Source of the DNA: CAYMZZ01 sp044463125
GTDB taxonomy: Bacteria > Bacteroidota > Bacteroidia > Chitinophagales > Chitinophagaceae
Assembly (NCBI GenBank): GCA_044463125.1
Contig: JBIQMS010000005.1
Location: forward strand, 62,001-126,000
Length of the DNA stretch: 64,000 bases
Direction of reading: 5' to 3'
Shown here: one piece after another, positions 26,330 through 34,518 of the stretch
How positions within the stretch are numbered: the first letter of the stretch is position 1
Layout of the letters: every line of letters begins with the position of its first letter
Notes under the pieces: model-generated
What the model was told of the DNA's origin: nothing
The model's database searches: none
The model's input: the letters and a program-made list of their open reading frames with translations, nothing else
Made by a program: the position numbers and the translations under genes

Positions 26330-27091
26330 ATGCGCAAACAGATAGCCGCAGCCAACTGGAAGATGAATTTGAGTTTTCAACAGGGCGAAAAGCTTTTAGA
26401 CGATATCCTGGGCGCGGGCATCAAACTGGCAGAGCATCAACATTCGGTTTTTGCGGTGCCCTATCCCTACCTTTTGATGGCACGAAGCGAAGTGGAAAAT
26501 GAGAAGAATTTCTCCGTAGCCGCTCAAAACTGCCATCATAAAGCATCCGGCGCCTATACCGGCGAAGTGTCGGCGGAAATGCTTCATTCTATGGGCGTGC
26601 CTTTCTGTATTATCGGTCATAGTGAGCGGCGCGAATACTTTGGCGAGAATAATGCCATGCTGGCGGAGAAAGTCAATATTTGCCTCGATAACTATATCAC
26701 CCCCATTTTTTGCTGCGGTGAACCGTTGGACATTCGTGAAGCCGGCACTCAAAATGATTATGTGGCTACCCAATTGCGGGAATCACTGTTTCACTTACCG
26801 GCTGAAAAATTCAAAACCCTTGTTATCGCATACGAGCCCATCTGGGCCATCGGCACGGGCAAAACAGCCAGTACTGAGCAGGCACAAGAAATTCATGCCT
26901 ATTTACGTTCTGTAATTGCCGGACAATATGGTAGCGACATTGCTAATGAGGTTCCCATTCTTTACGGAGGAAGCGTAAAAGCCAATAATGCCAAAGAACT
27001 ATTCGGCTGTCCTGATGTGGATGGCGGACTGGTGGGCGGGGCCTCACTCCAGGCAGGCGACTTTATTGAAATCATCCGCGCACTCAAATGA
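26330..27091 (+). CDS. tpiA: triosephosphate isomerase
   Basis: A 253-residue TIM barrel that interconverts dihydroxyacetone phosphate and glyceraldehyde 3-phosphate. Active-site residues are all present: Lys11 in AANWKMN, His97 in IIGHSERR, Glu169 in VIAYEPIWAIGTGKTA, and the phosphate loop ILYGGSVKANN. It follows the GlmU-like gene closely and is followed immediately by a small membrane protein gene whose TTG start is the base after its stop. Confidence 0.97.
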   Translation: MRKQIAAANWKMNLSFQQGEKLLDDILGAGIKLAEHQHSVFAVPYPYLLMARSEVENEKNFSVAAQNCHHKASGAYTGEVSAEMLHSMGVPFCIIGHSERREYFGENNAMLAEKVNICLDNYITPIFCCGEPLDIREAGTQNDYVATQLRESLFHLPAEKFKTLVIAYEPIWAIGTGKTASTEQAQEIHAYLRSVIAGQYGSDIANEVPILYGGSVKANNAKELFGCPDVDGGLVGGASLQAGDFIEIIRALK

Positions 27092-27517
27092 TTGCCCAGT
27101 TCCCGCTATTATATCATTTTTCGTCTTAAGCACCAGGCCATTCTGAGTTTTCTGAATGTGCGGGTGGTGGTGAATAACCGCGATATTTATCTACTTCCCT
27201 GGAACCAACCCGTGGTGGTGGCGTTGGAAGAAGAAAATCCTGAAGTGGTACTGACCGATGGGTTTCATTATTCCCGGCCAAGGCAATTGCATTTCGATGG
27301 ACCGGGCTATTTCAATTTTGAAGTAGTGACCCCGCTGTCGGACTGGCGGATCTTTAAGGGAGGCGTGGTGCTATCGCTTTTCTATATCTGGGCCACGCTC
27401 ACGGGATTTTTATTGCTGAAGATTGTCAGCTTCCTGCCTATTATCGTTTTGCTTATTCATTATTACCTGAACCGCCGCAATTTCCTTCAGCTTAAGCAGG
27501 TGAGGCGGCATTATTAG
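27092..27517 (+). CDS. small hypothetical membrane protein
   Basis: A 141-residue frame starting with TTG directly after the tpiA stop codon. The N-terminal 90 residues are a polar beta-rich region (FLNVRVVVNNRDIYLLPWNQPVVVALEEE); two membrane segments follow (about 92-125, GGVVLSLFYIWATLTGFLLLKIV and SFLPIIVLLIHYY given in pieces), then a basic tail. I recognise no family. Immediate coupling to tpiA suggests translational coupling. It overlaps the convergent glycosyltransferase gene by 26 bases at its 3' end. Confidence 0.6.
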   Translation: MPSSRYYIIFRLKHQAILSFLNVRVVVNNRDIYLLPWNQPVVVALEEENPEVVLTDGFHYSRPRQLHFDGPGYFNFEVVTPLSDWRIFKGGVVLSLFYIWATLTGFLLLKIVSFLPIIVLLIHYYLNRRNFLQLKQVRRHY

Positions 27518-28643
27518 GAGTGCCAAACAGGTCGGGATTATGTTGCCGGATGCGTTCCACGGTAAACTGTTCGGCCATTTTCAACGCAGCTTCCTTCCAA
27601 CTCCCGTACGATGCAGGATCATCCCGCATCATCCGAAAAAAAGGCAGCAGGTCGCCTGCTTGCTGATATTGTAAGCAACAACTATCAAAAAGAGGGTCAA
27701 TAGAAAGAAATGATGGTATGATCATGGGTTTGGCATGCCGGATGGCATCGGAAAATACGCCGGAACTGATCGTGAGGCCATATATTTCTTTGGCGCCGTC
27801 TTCCAGCACCGATTCTCTGACCGATGGATGGAAAATAAAATGGGCATGCGCCAGAACTTCATCATACTCCGCCTGCTCCACCAGTTCGGTTTCATACCAT
27901 TTCAACTTCACATGTTCTAAACTGAGGCTACGCCAATAATCGCGCTGGCTCCTCCCATAGGCGGAGTCCGTGCTTCCCAGTATCGTGATCCGAATGGAAA
28001 TTGCGGCCTGCTCCAGGCCACTGATCAGTTGATTCAGCTCTTCATAATTTCTTCTACGCCGGTCAACAGAACCGGCAACGACCAAATGCAGGGGGAGCGT
28101 GGGATTGACACTAAACTTACCCGGTTCAAAGATTGCGCCAGGTACCTGGTGGAGAGGATAACGCGGGTGCAGGTTGCGCCGGGCTGCCGGCAGCAAGGTG
28201 GGCGACTGCACCGAGTATTCCCTGATTGTTCTTCGCAACAACCACTTACCCGCTACTCTTACGATACGCCGAAGGTTGAATTTCAATTGCGGAGAAAAAT
28301 AGGCTTCAATGGCATGCAGGGTGACCACGAACCGTGCTTGCCGAAACGAGGAAGCCATCCAGGCCAGGTGTATGAAATTGTCCGATACCGTATTCAGCCA
28401 AACCAGGTCACTGCCCCTTTTACGAATATGGGTCCGCATGTGCAGGATAAACCGGCGCCTGCCCATGGGTGGTTTTCGGATCACCCAGGTGAATCGGTCA
28501 TAATCGCCCTGTAAATCTGCGGCGGCCTGCCGGGCGGCTAATTCATCGCAGAAGACGGTGATTTGATTGCCAGGCTGATCGAATAGACGGATCAGCGCGC
28601 CGATGTTTTCAAAGTGAACCGTTTCGTAAATGCTGATCTGCAT
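27492..28643 (-). CDS. glycosyltransferase, GT-B fold (family 4-like)
   Basis: A 383-residue protein with features of GT-B sugar transferases: an N-terminal half with LVWLNTVSDNFIHLAWMASSF and FVVTLHAIEAY, a linker with PLHQVPGAIF and PLHLVVAGSVDRRRRNYEEL, and a C-terminal nucleotide-sugar domain with HAHFIFHPSVRESVLEDGAKEIYGLTISSG in pieces. The EYGLT-like segment replaces the usual E-x7-E. It lacks a signal and acts on the cytoplasmic side. It is divergent from a flippase gene and near a second glycosyltransferase, pointing to cell-surface polysaccharide or glycan assembly. Confidence 0.72.
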   Translation of the reverse strand: MQISIYETVHFENIGALIRLFDQPGNQITVFCDELAARQAAADLQGDYDRFTWVIRKPPMGRRRFILHMRTHIRKRGSDLVWLNTVSDNFIHLAWMASSFRQARFVVTLHAIEAYFSPQLKFNLRRIVRVAGKWLLRRTIREYSVQSPTLLPAARRNLHPRYPLHQVPGAIFEPGKFSVNPTLPLHLVVAGSVDRRRRNYEELNQLISGLEQAAISIRITILGSTDSAYGRSQRDYWRSLSLEHVKLKWYETELVEQAEYDEVLAHAHFIFHPSVRESVLEDGAKEIYGLTISSGVFSDAIRHAKPMIIPSFLSIDPLFDSCCLQYQQAGDLLPFFRMMRDDPASYGSWKEAALKMAEQFTVERIRQHNPDLFGTPNNAASPA

Positions 28644-28675
28644 AGAGGGCTATCGCTGGGTGAGCATAAATATAT

Positions 28676-28683
28676 TATGTTTG
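28676..28683 (+). promoter_or_regulatory. -7 promoter box of the flippase operon
   Basis: TATGTTTG fits TAnnTTTG, with transcription likely starting near 28690. A CTG lies 17 bases upstream rather than a TTG at 19, so the upstream element is weak. Confidence 0.5.
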
Positions 28684-28716
28684 TAGTAAAGCCTGCACAA
28701 AAGCGGTGATACAAAT

Positions 28717-30177
28717 TTGGCGGCCGTAAAGAAAAATCTTTTCTACAATTTCCTGCTCTCGCTGAGCCAGATACTGATCCCCCTGGTATCCATTCCTTTT
28801 GTATCAAGGGTGCTGGATCCTGAAGGTATCGGGCGTGTGGGGTTTATCGACGCGTTTACGTTTTATTTTGTAGTGCTGGCCGAGGCTGGAATAATGGTCT
28901 ATGGAATCCGCGAAGTGGCGGCATTACGCCACGACGAAAAAGCGATTCAACGTTTGCTGGGTGAACTGGTGGCGCTGCATATCCGTACGTCCTTATTGAG
29001 CATTCTGCTTTACACAGTTGGGGTCATCCTGCTTTGGGAAAAAATCGGCGATAGCCGCCTGCTATGGTTCTCCTTTGCATTTCTGTTGATGAATGCGATG
29101 GCCTGCGAATGGTACTATATCGGCAGAGAAAGATTTAAGTATATCGCAATACGCACACTCTGCATCCGGCTGGCCGGTCTGGCCTGTATCCTGCTGCTCC
29201 TGCATGAGCCAGATGATTATTTAATCTATTATGGCATTATCGCAGGTTCAGCCATCCTCACTCATGCCGTCAATCTGTTCCAACTCTTCCGGGAACAGCG
29301 ATTCTCATTGCAAAGCGCTCATTGGCGCAAGCACCTGGGCAAAGTGGGGGTTACTTACCTGATCAGCCTGCTCTATAGCGTGCCTCTCTACCTCGATCAC
29401 CTGGTACTCCGGTTAATGGCTACCGCTTCTGCCGTGGGTTACTATTCATTCTCCGTTCGACTGGTGCGGATTGGTACCGCGGTAATTTCAGATAGCTTCC
29501 AGGTATTTATGCCGCGCATCGCATCCCATCATGCTGCCGACGACAAGCAGGCCATACAGGCGCGACTTACCCAAAATCTGCAACTTGTGCTGTTGTTGGC
29601 CATCCCACTGGGGATGGGAATATTCTTGTTGGCGGATGAAATAACGGCAGTAATTTTTGGCCCGGATTTCAGTTCCATAAGGCTCAATTTGCAGGTGCTG
29701 GCTTTGTACCCGCTCTTTCGCGCTTATAGTCTTTTTCTCAGCAATCCGATCCTTATCGCAATGCGGCAGGAGAAACTCTTTCTTCGCAATCTCGCGTGGA
29801 GCGTGGGTTGCTATTTTCTGATGGCCTTTGTGGGCGCTTATTATTATGCAGATTGGGGAATATGCTGGGCCCTGGTACTTGCCGACCTGCTGTTAGTGTT
29901 ATTGAATGCCTCCGGCATCCGGCGGGTATTTCCTTTTATTGGGCTGATGGATATTCGCACGCTTGTACAAGCCCTTTCCGCTTCCCTGGTTTTTATTCCA
30001 GTAGTTTGGGGGATGCGGCAACTTACCCAGCATAGCGCCCTCGTACTCTGCGGTTCGGTGCTGCTTTGCTTTGGGCTGTACTGGCTGCTGTTGATTTATG
30101 TTTGGCGCAACGTCCAGTTGAAATTACTCCTGCAGGGAATACTTCATTCTATAGCCGGTAAAAAAAGGATTGATTAA
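28717..30177 (+). CDS. oligosaccharide flippase (Wzx-like)
   Basis: A 486-residue multi-pass membrane protein with about 12-14 hydrophobic segments and the family-typical start KNLFYNFLLSLSQILIPLVSIPFVSRVLDPEGIG in pieces. It belongs to the polysaccharide-biosynthesis branch of the MOP superfamily, which flips lipid-linked glycans across the inner membrane. The start is TTG at 28717 (the frame reads MAAVKKNLFYN). It is followed after 11 bases by a glycosyltransferase gene on the same strand, so they form an operon. The exact polymer is unknown. Confidence 0.88.
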   Translation: MAAVKKNLFYNFLLSLSQILIPLVSIPFVSRVLDPEGIGRVGFIDAFTFYFVVLAEAGIMVYGIREVAALRHDEKAIQRLLGELVALHIRTSLLSILLYTVGVILLWEKIGDSRLLWFSFAFLLMNAMACEWYYIGRERFKYIAIRTLCIRLAGLACILLLLHEPDDYLIYYGIIAGSAILTHAVNLFQLFREQRFSLQSAHWRKHLGKVGVTYLISLLYSVPLYLDHLVLRLMATASAVGYYSFSVRLVRIGTAVISDSFQVFMPRIASHHAADDKQAIQARLTQNLQLVLLLAIPLGMGIFLLADEITAVIFGPDFSSIRLNLQVLALYPLFRAYSLFLSNPILIAMRQEKLFLRNLAWSVGCYFLMAFVGAYYYADWGICWALVLADLLLVLLNASGIRRVFPFIGLMDIRTLVQALSASLVFIPVVWGMRQLTQHSALVLCGSVLLCFGLYWLLLIYVWRNVQLKLLLQGILHSIAGKKRID

Positions 30178-30188
30178 TTTTCCAGCCA

Positions 30189-31217
30189 ATGAAGCCAGCA
30201 CGCAAATTTTATCTGCAACAGTATGCGCAGGAGAACTACCAGCATGGCGGCCAAGGCTATGTGGATATGGAGAGGACACTGGAACAGGAGGGGTATATGC
30301 CCTGCCGGTTGGAGGAAAATGCCGGCAGATCCCGGATCCTCAATTTTTGCAAAAGATTTTTGCAGCTTCGACGCATTGTAAAAAACGCAAGCAAAGCTGA
30401 TGAGTGGGTGTTCATTTACCCGGTATATGGGCGAATGAACCGTTGGTTAATTCGAAGGTTGCAACGCAGATACTGCCAGCTAATTTGCATAGTGGCGGAT
30501 ATAGACGGATTGAAAGATGCGGACGAAGGAATTTTGCGAGAAGACATTGCATTTCTGAGCAAGCTACCCAAACTTGTAGTCCATAACCAGGCCATGAGCG
30601 ACTGGCTTGTTTCCGTAGGCTGCAAGGCAGACATGGCAAAGCTGGAGTTCTTCGATTTTTTGCAACGGCCATCTGCTGCAAGCCGTGGTCTGGAAAATAA
30701 GGTTGCTTTTGCCGGCAACCTGGCCAAGAGCCGATTTTTGCTGGATCCTTCCGTCAGCGATTTGGATGATATCCAAATCGCTGTTTATGGGCCGGGATTG
30801 GAGATAAGTTCGCTGCTACAGAAAAACCTGCATTTTAAGGGAACCTACGATCCCTCTGATTTGATCGAAAAACTGGAGGGTTCCTTTGGTTTGGTTTGGG
30901 ATGGCGATAGCTGGCAGAGCCCCGGCGGTCCGCTGGGCCACTACATGGCATATATTACCCACCATAAAATATCTCTGTACATTCTTGCCGGCCTTCCAAT
31001 CCTGATTCCCCGAATGGCCGGAGCCGCTCCGCGGGTGGAGCAATATGGCATTGGTATTGTATTCGACAACACTGCCGATATTCCTGCTGCAATAAAAAAG
31101 CTTTCCGAAGAAAGCTATCAGGCTATGCGCCAGAATATGGTCAAATTAGCGGAACAATTGAGCAAGGGGCAGCAATTGCGCAAGGCCCTCGCCACACTGC
31201 ACCGTCAGGAAGCTTAA
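30189..31217 (+). CDS. glycosyltransferase (galactofuranosyl/Gtf3-like)
   Basis: A 342-residue protein. The opening MKPARKFYLQQYAQENYQHGGQGYVDMERTLEQEGY and the C-terminal block GSFGLVWDGDSWQSPGGPLGHYMAYITHHKISLYILAGLPILIP (given in parts) match the family of beta-1,6-galactofuranosyl and glucosyl transferases that includes WbbI and streptococcal Gtf3. It would add a sugar to a lipid- or protein-linked glycan in the cytoplasm. It follows the flippase by 11 bases and its last 4 bases overlap the convergent TIM-barrel gene. The donor sugar is inferred from family resemblance only. Confidence 0.75.
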   Translation: MKPARKFYLQQYAQENYQHGGQGYVDMERTLEQEGYMPCRLEENAGRSRILNFCKRFLQLRRIVKNASKADEWVFIYPVYGRMNRWLIRRLQRRYCQLICIVADIDGLKDADEGILREDIAFLSKLPKLVVHNQAMSDWLVSVGCKADMAKLEFFDFLQRPSAASRGLENKVAFAGNLAKSRFLLDPSVSDLDDIQIAVYGPGLEISSLLQKNLHFKGTYDPSDLIEKLEGSFGLVWDGDSWQSPGGPLGHYMAYITHHKISLYILAGLPILIPRMAGAAPRVEQYGIGIVFDNTADIPAAIKKLSEESYQAMRQNMVKLAEQLSKGQQLRKALATLHRQEA

Positions 31218-32119
31218 GCTACAAAGCGCTTCATATATACAGCGTTGGCTTCTACCGCCTTTAAGGGTGTGGTGCCTGCGTATTTTTCCTGCTCCACTAT
31301 AAAGTATTGCATGCCGTTTTCCTTCGCCGTTTGCAAGATGCGGGGGAAATTGATACTGCCCTCGCCGAGGGTGCAGGTGTCGGCGGCATCGGTTGCGCCC
31401 CTGGTGCGATCCTTCACATGACAAAGGCGGAAGCGATCCTTGTATTTCTTCAGCCAGGCTTCTGCGTCCTGTCCGCCCGTTACTACCCAGTAAATATCCA
31501 TTTCAAAATCTACCAGGCTGGGGTCTGTTTCGTTCATCAGCAAGTCCTGCGGCAACTGTCCTTCGGTTTCTTTAAAAGTATAATCATGGTTATGGTAGGC
31601 GAAGCGGATGCCATTCTTGCGGCAAACCTCTCCCTTCTGATTACATACTTCGGCGAAGCGCTTGTAGTCGTCGAGCTTTTCCTGTGGGCCCAGCCAGGGG
31701 CAGATCAGGTATTTCATACCTATTTCTGCGGCTTCTGCTGCCTTTTGCTCGAATTTGGTATGGATATCGCAATGGCTGGCGATGAAGCTCAGTCCCAACT
31801 CATCCATGTATTGCTTAAAGCCAGTATGACCCATGCCCCAGAACATGCCATCCTTGCCTTCATAGCCTTCAATCTGCTTGTAGCCAAATCCGGATACCTG
31901 TTTCAGCACACCCTTTGGATCAGCAGGCAAATCATCGCGAAGTGTATATAACTGCAGGCCAAAACTGGATAGCTGGAATGCAGTTTGTGCCGCATCCTTC
32001 GCGGCTTCCGCTTTCTTTTCATCTTCTTTGGAAAGCAGCTTGCAGGCGGCGGGTGCTATCGCCAGTCCGGCAGCCAGGCTGCCGCCCCATTTGAGAAAGG
32101 ATCTGCGGTCTTTGTTCAC
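31214..32119 (-). CDS. exported sugar phosphate isomerase/epimerase-like TIM barrel
   Basis: A 301-residue protein from a GTG start. It has a Tat signal (KDRRSFLKWGGSLAAGLAIAPAAC) with a Cys at the end that may be lipidated. The mature part is an AP-endonuclease-2-type TIM barrel, with FGLQLYTLRD, GMGHTGFKQYMDELGLSFIASHCD, FAYHNHDYTF, VDFEMDIYW and CHVKDRTRG supplying His, Glu and Asp metal ligands. These proteins isomerise, epimerise or, in some cases, eliminate from keto-sugars. It is the last gene of the minus-strand sugar-oxidation operon and should work in the periplasm. Confidence 0.82.
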   Translation of the reverse strand: MNKDRRSFLKWGGSLAAGLAIAPAACKLLSKEDEKKAEAAKDAAQTAFQLSSFGLQLYTLRDDLPADPKGVLKQVSGFGYKQIEGYEGKDGMFWGMGHTGFKQYMDELGLSFIASHCDIHTKFEQKAAEAAEIGMKYLICPWLGPQEKLDDYKRFAEVCNQKGEVCRKNGIRFAYHNHDYTFKETEGQLPQDLLMNETDPSLVDFEMDIYWVVTGGQDAEAWLKKYKDRFRLCHVKDRTRGATDAADTCTLGEGSINFPRILQTAKENGMQYFIVEQEKYAGTTPLKAVEANAVYMKRFVA

Positions 32120-32172
32120 GTGAATCGTTTTTAGGTGTTATTGTTTACGACAAGGGTCGTTTTCTGTAGCGC

Positions 32173-32739
32173 TTATTCAGCCCAGGCACGATCTCCTTTT
32201 TTATACGGAAAAGCTCCATCGTAGCGGCCTGGAACAGCCACATGGCGCAGCACTTTGGTAGCGCCAGGCTCGGAGGTAAAGAAGCTGAACAAAGTCAGTT
32301 GTTTCATCTGTGTGAAATAGCGGTAGGCTTTTTCCTCTTTGTTTTCGCTCTGCTCGGCTTTGGCCTTTTTGTCCAGGTCTTCCAGCAACTGTGTACGTTG
32401 TTCGGCACTGGCTTCCAGGAAGTCGAGCTTGTGCATTTCCTGACAGGCATCGTTGAGCTGTTTTATGCCGGTATGGAAGGTCTTCTGGTCGGCTTCGTTA
32501 TAACAATCATTGACCATCACCGTCATGAAGCGGCCCACGCCGGCATCTTTGGCGCCGGGTGTGCTGGTGCGGGGCAGAATGGTTTCGGCTACCTCGTCGA
32601 GGAAAGCGATATCTTCTTCGGTGAAGACTGGGCCACCCAGCTTGGGCGGATTGGTACATCCGCTTAAGAGCATTTCACCACCGATGAATACGCCGCCTGT
32701 GGCGAGTGCGATCATTTTCAACAATTCTCTGCGTTCCAT
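32173..32739 (-). CDS. gluconate 2-dehydrogenase subunit 3-like small subunit
   Basis: A 188-residue protein of the family that forms the small (gamma) subunit of membrane-bound FAD sugar dehydrogenases. It has a twin-arginine motif (RRELLKMIALATGG) and a lipobox-like LLSGC near residue 29. After that comes ITEEDIAFLDEVAETILPRT-type sequence (seen as FTEEDIAFLDEVAETILPRT), typical of the family. The known role is to carry the signal-less FAD subunit through the Tat system and hold it in the periplasm. The two GMC genes directly upstream lack signal peptides, which fits. Confidence 0.88.
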   Translation of the reverse strand: MERRELLKMIALATGGVFIGGEMLLSGCTNPPKLGGPVFTEEDIAFLDEVAETILPRTSTPGAKDAGVGRFMTVMVNDCYNEADQKTFHTGIKQLNDACQEMHKLDFLEASAEQRTQLLEDLDKKAKAEQSENKEEKAYRYFTQMKQLTLFSFFTSEPGATKVLRHVAVPGRYDGAFPYKKGDRAWAE

Positions 32740-32790
32740 TCTATTTGATTTTATGTTATTATAAATTGGTTGTCGTAAAGAATATTTATC

Positions 32791-34506
32791 TTATTTCAGT
32801 TTTTGCCATTCGCCTGTGGCATAAGCCGCCGCCCTGGCGGTTAACGCCATATAGGTAAGCGATGGATTGACGCAGGCGGATGATGTCATGGCGGCGCCAT
32901 CGGTTACGAATACATTCGGTGCGTCCCATACCTGGTTATGCGCATTCAATACCGAAGTTTTACGGTCTCGGCCCATACGTGCCGTACCCATTTCGTGGAT
33001 ACCGTGCCCCATGGCATGGCCACTATCCCAGGTATGCACATTTTTAGCACCTGCCGCTTCCAGCATTTCTTTCAGATCGTTCTTAATATCTTCCCGCATC
33101 TTCATCTCGTTCTCTTTCAGCTCGGCATCCATTTCCAAAACGGGCAGCCCCCATTTGTCTTTTACATCTTTCGAGAGGCTGATGCGGTTTTCATGGTAAG
33201 GCAATATCTCTCCAAAACCGGTGGCGCCTACCTGCCAGGGTCCGGGTTCGGTTAACGCCTCTTTCAGAGCGGCACCCACGCTCAGTTCGGCCACTTCACG
33301 GCTCCACCCTGATCGGCTGGCAGCGCCCTGGTAGCCGAATCCGCGCAAATAATCTCTTTTGTCGTTTCCGACATTGGCGAAACGGGGGATATAAAATCCT
33401 GTTGGGCGGCGACCGTACAGGTACATGTCTTCAAACCCTTCAATCTGCCCACTGGCTCCCAGGTTATAATGATGATCCATTACATTATGTCCCAGCTCAC
33501 CACTGCTGCTGCCAAGGCCTTCCGGCCAGATGTCGGTGGCGGAGTTCATCAGGATCCAGGCCGAATTGAGCGCGGAGGCACAGAGAAAAACTATTTCGCT
33601 TTTGAAATCATAGGTCTGATTATTTTCCGCATCCATCACCTGCACACCTGTAGCCCGCTGCCGGTCTTTGTCGTACAAAACCTGGGTCACGATAGAGTAG
33701 GGGCGTACCGTTAACCTACCTGTGGCCATCGCTGCAGGTAAGGTGCTCGATTGCGTGCTGAAATAGCCGCCAAAAGGGCAACCTTCCCAGCACCGGTTGC
33801 GGTACTGACAACCCGGTCGTCCCGGCAGCGGCTCCGTGAGGTTGGCTACCCGGCCTATGATCAGGTGCCTTTCGCCTTTGTAGTGCTCTTTTATTCGCGC
33901 AGCAAGATCTTTTTCTACTATGTTGAGTGGAAAGGGTTGCAGAAACTGACCATCGGGCAAATGTGAAATCCCTTCCCGGGATCCGGCAATACCTGCGAAT
34001 TTTTCTACATGGTCATACCAGGGCGCAATATCCCTGTACCGAATGGGCCAGTCAATGCCCGCGCCATCCCGCGCATTCGCTTCAAAATCCAGGTCACTCC
34101 ACCGATACGATTGCCTGCCCCAGAGTATAGAACGGCCACCCATCTGGTAACTACGCCACCAGGTAAAGGGTTTCTTTTCTACATAGGGATTATCTTTTTC
34201 ATTTGCCCAGGAATCCATTACTTCTTCGGCCGCGGCCCAGCCCCGGTGAATTACCGGATAAGCCTCTCTTTGCGCCTGGGTGGTTCGTCCACGGTGAGGC
34301 AGGTCCCATTTGTTTTTATTGGCGGTCTTATAATCCTTTACATGTTCCAGAGGGCCACCGCGCTCCAGCAGCAAAACCCGCATACCCTTTTCCGTAAGCT
34401 CTTTGGCCGCCCATCCACCACTGATGCCGGATCCGACAACAATGGCATCATAGGTATTTTGGGCCAGGGCCTTCGTATTGATATTTTGCCGCGTGGTATC
34501 GCTCAT
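32791..34506 (-). CDS. GMC-family FAD sugar dehydrogenase, paralogue B
   Basis: A 571-residue flavoprotein. The FAD fold is DAIVVGSGISGGWAAKELTEKG in two parts; GGRSILWGRQSYRW follows. A three-Cys motif lies at about 232-242 (CQYRNRCWEGCPFG, C-x5-C-x3-C), similar in spacing to the Fe-S ligand motif of bacterial FAD glucose dehydrogenases. The C-terminal catalytic part has HEMGTARMG (His) and ACVNPSLTY (Asn). No signal peptide is present. It should oxidise a sugar or glycoside, probably at C3 given the neighbours. It is 12 bases downstream of paralogue A and both precede the small-subunit gene. Confidence 0.88.
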   Translation of the reverse strand: MSDTTRQNINTKALAQNTYDAIVVGSGISGGWAAKELTEKGMRVLLLERGGPLEHVKDYKTANKNKWDLPHRGRTTQAQREAYPVIHRGWAAAEEVMDSWANEKDNPYVEKKPFTWWRSYQMGGRSILWGRQSYRWSDLDFEANARDGAGIDWPIRYRDIAPWYDHVEKFAGIAGSREGISHLPDGQFLQPFPLNIVEKDLAARIKEHYKGERHLIIGRVANLTEPLPGRPGCQYRNRCWEGCPFGGYFSTQSSTLPAAMATGRLTVRPYSIVTQVLYDKDRQRATGVQVMDAENNQTYDFKSEIVFLCASALNSAWILMNSATDIWPEGLGSSSGELGHNVMDHHYNLGASGQIEGFEDMYLYGRRPTGFYIPRFANVGNDKRDYLRGFGYQGAASRSGWSREVAELSVGAALKEALTEPGPWQVGATGFGEILPYHENRISLSKDVKDKWGLPVLEMDAELKENEMKMREDIKNDLKEMLEAAGAKNVHTWDSGHAMGHGIHEMGTARMGRDRKTSVLNAHNQVWDAPNVFVTDGAAMTSSACVNPSLTYMALTARAAAYATGEWQKLK

Positions 34507-34518
34507 GCCGATCGGTTA

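Noticed and set aside
27092..27517. Treating the 141-residue frame after tpiA as noise
   Set aside because: I kept it as a gene with lower confidence: it has two clear membrane segments, a sensible codon pattern and direct contact with the tpiA stop. The alternative frame starting at the ATG at 27088 stops after 13 codons.
31307..31951. Long open frame antisense to the exported TIM-barrel gene
   Set aside because: It lies fully inside a gene with strong motifs on the other strand and its translation shows no family features; high GC third positions produce such shadows throughout the window.
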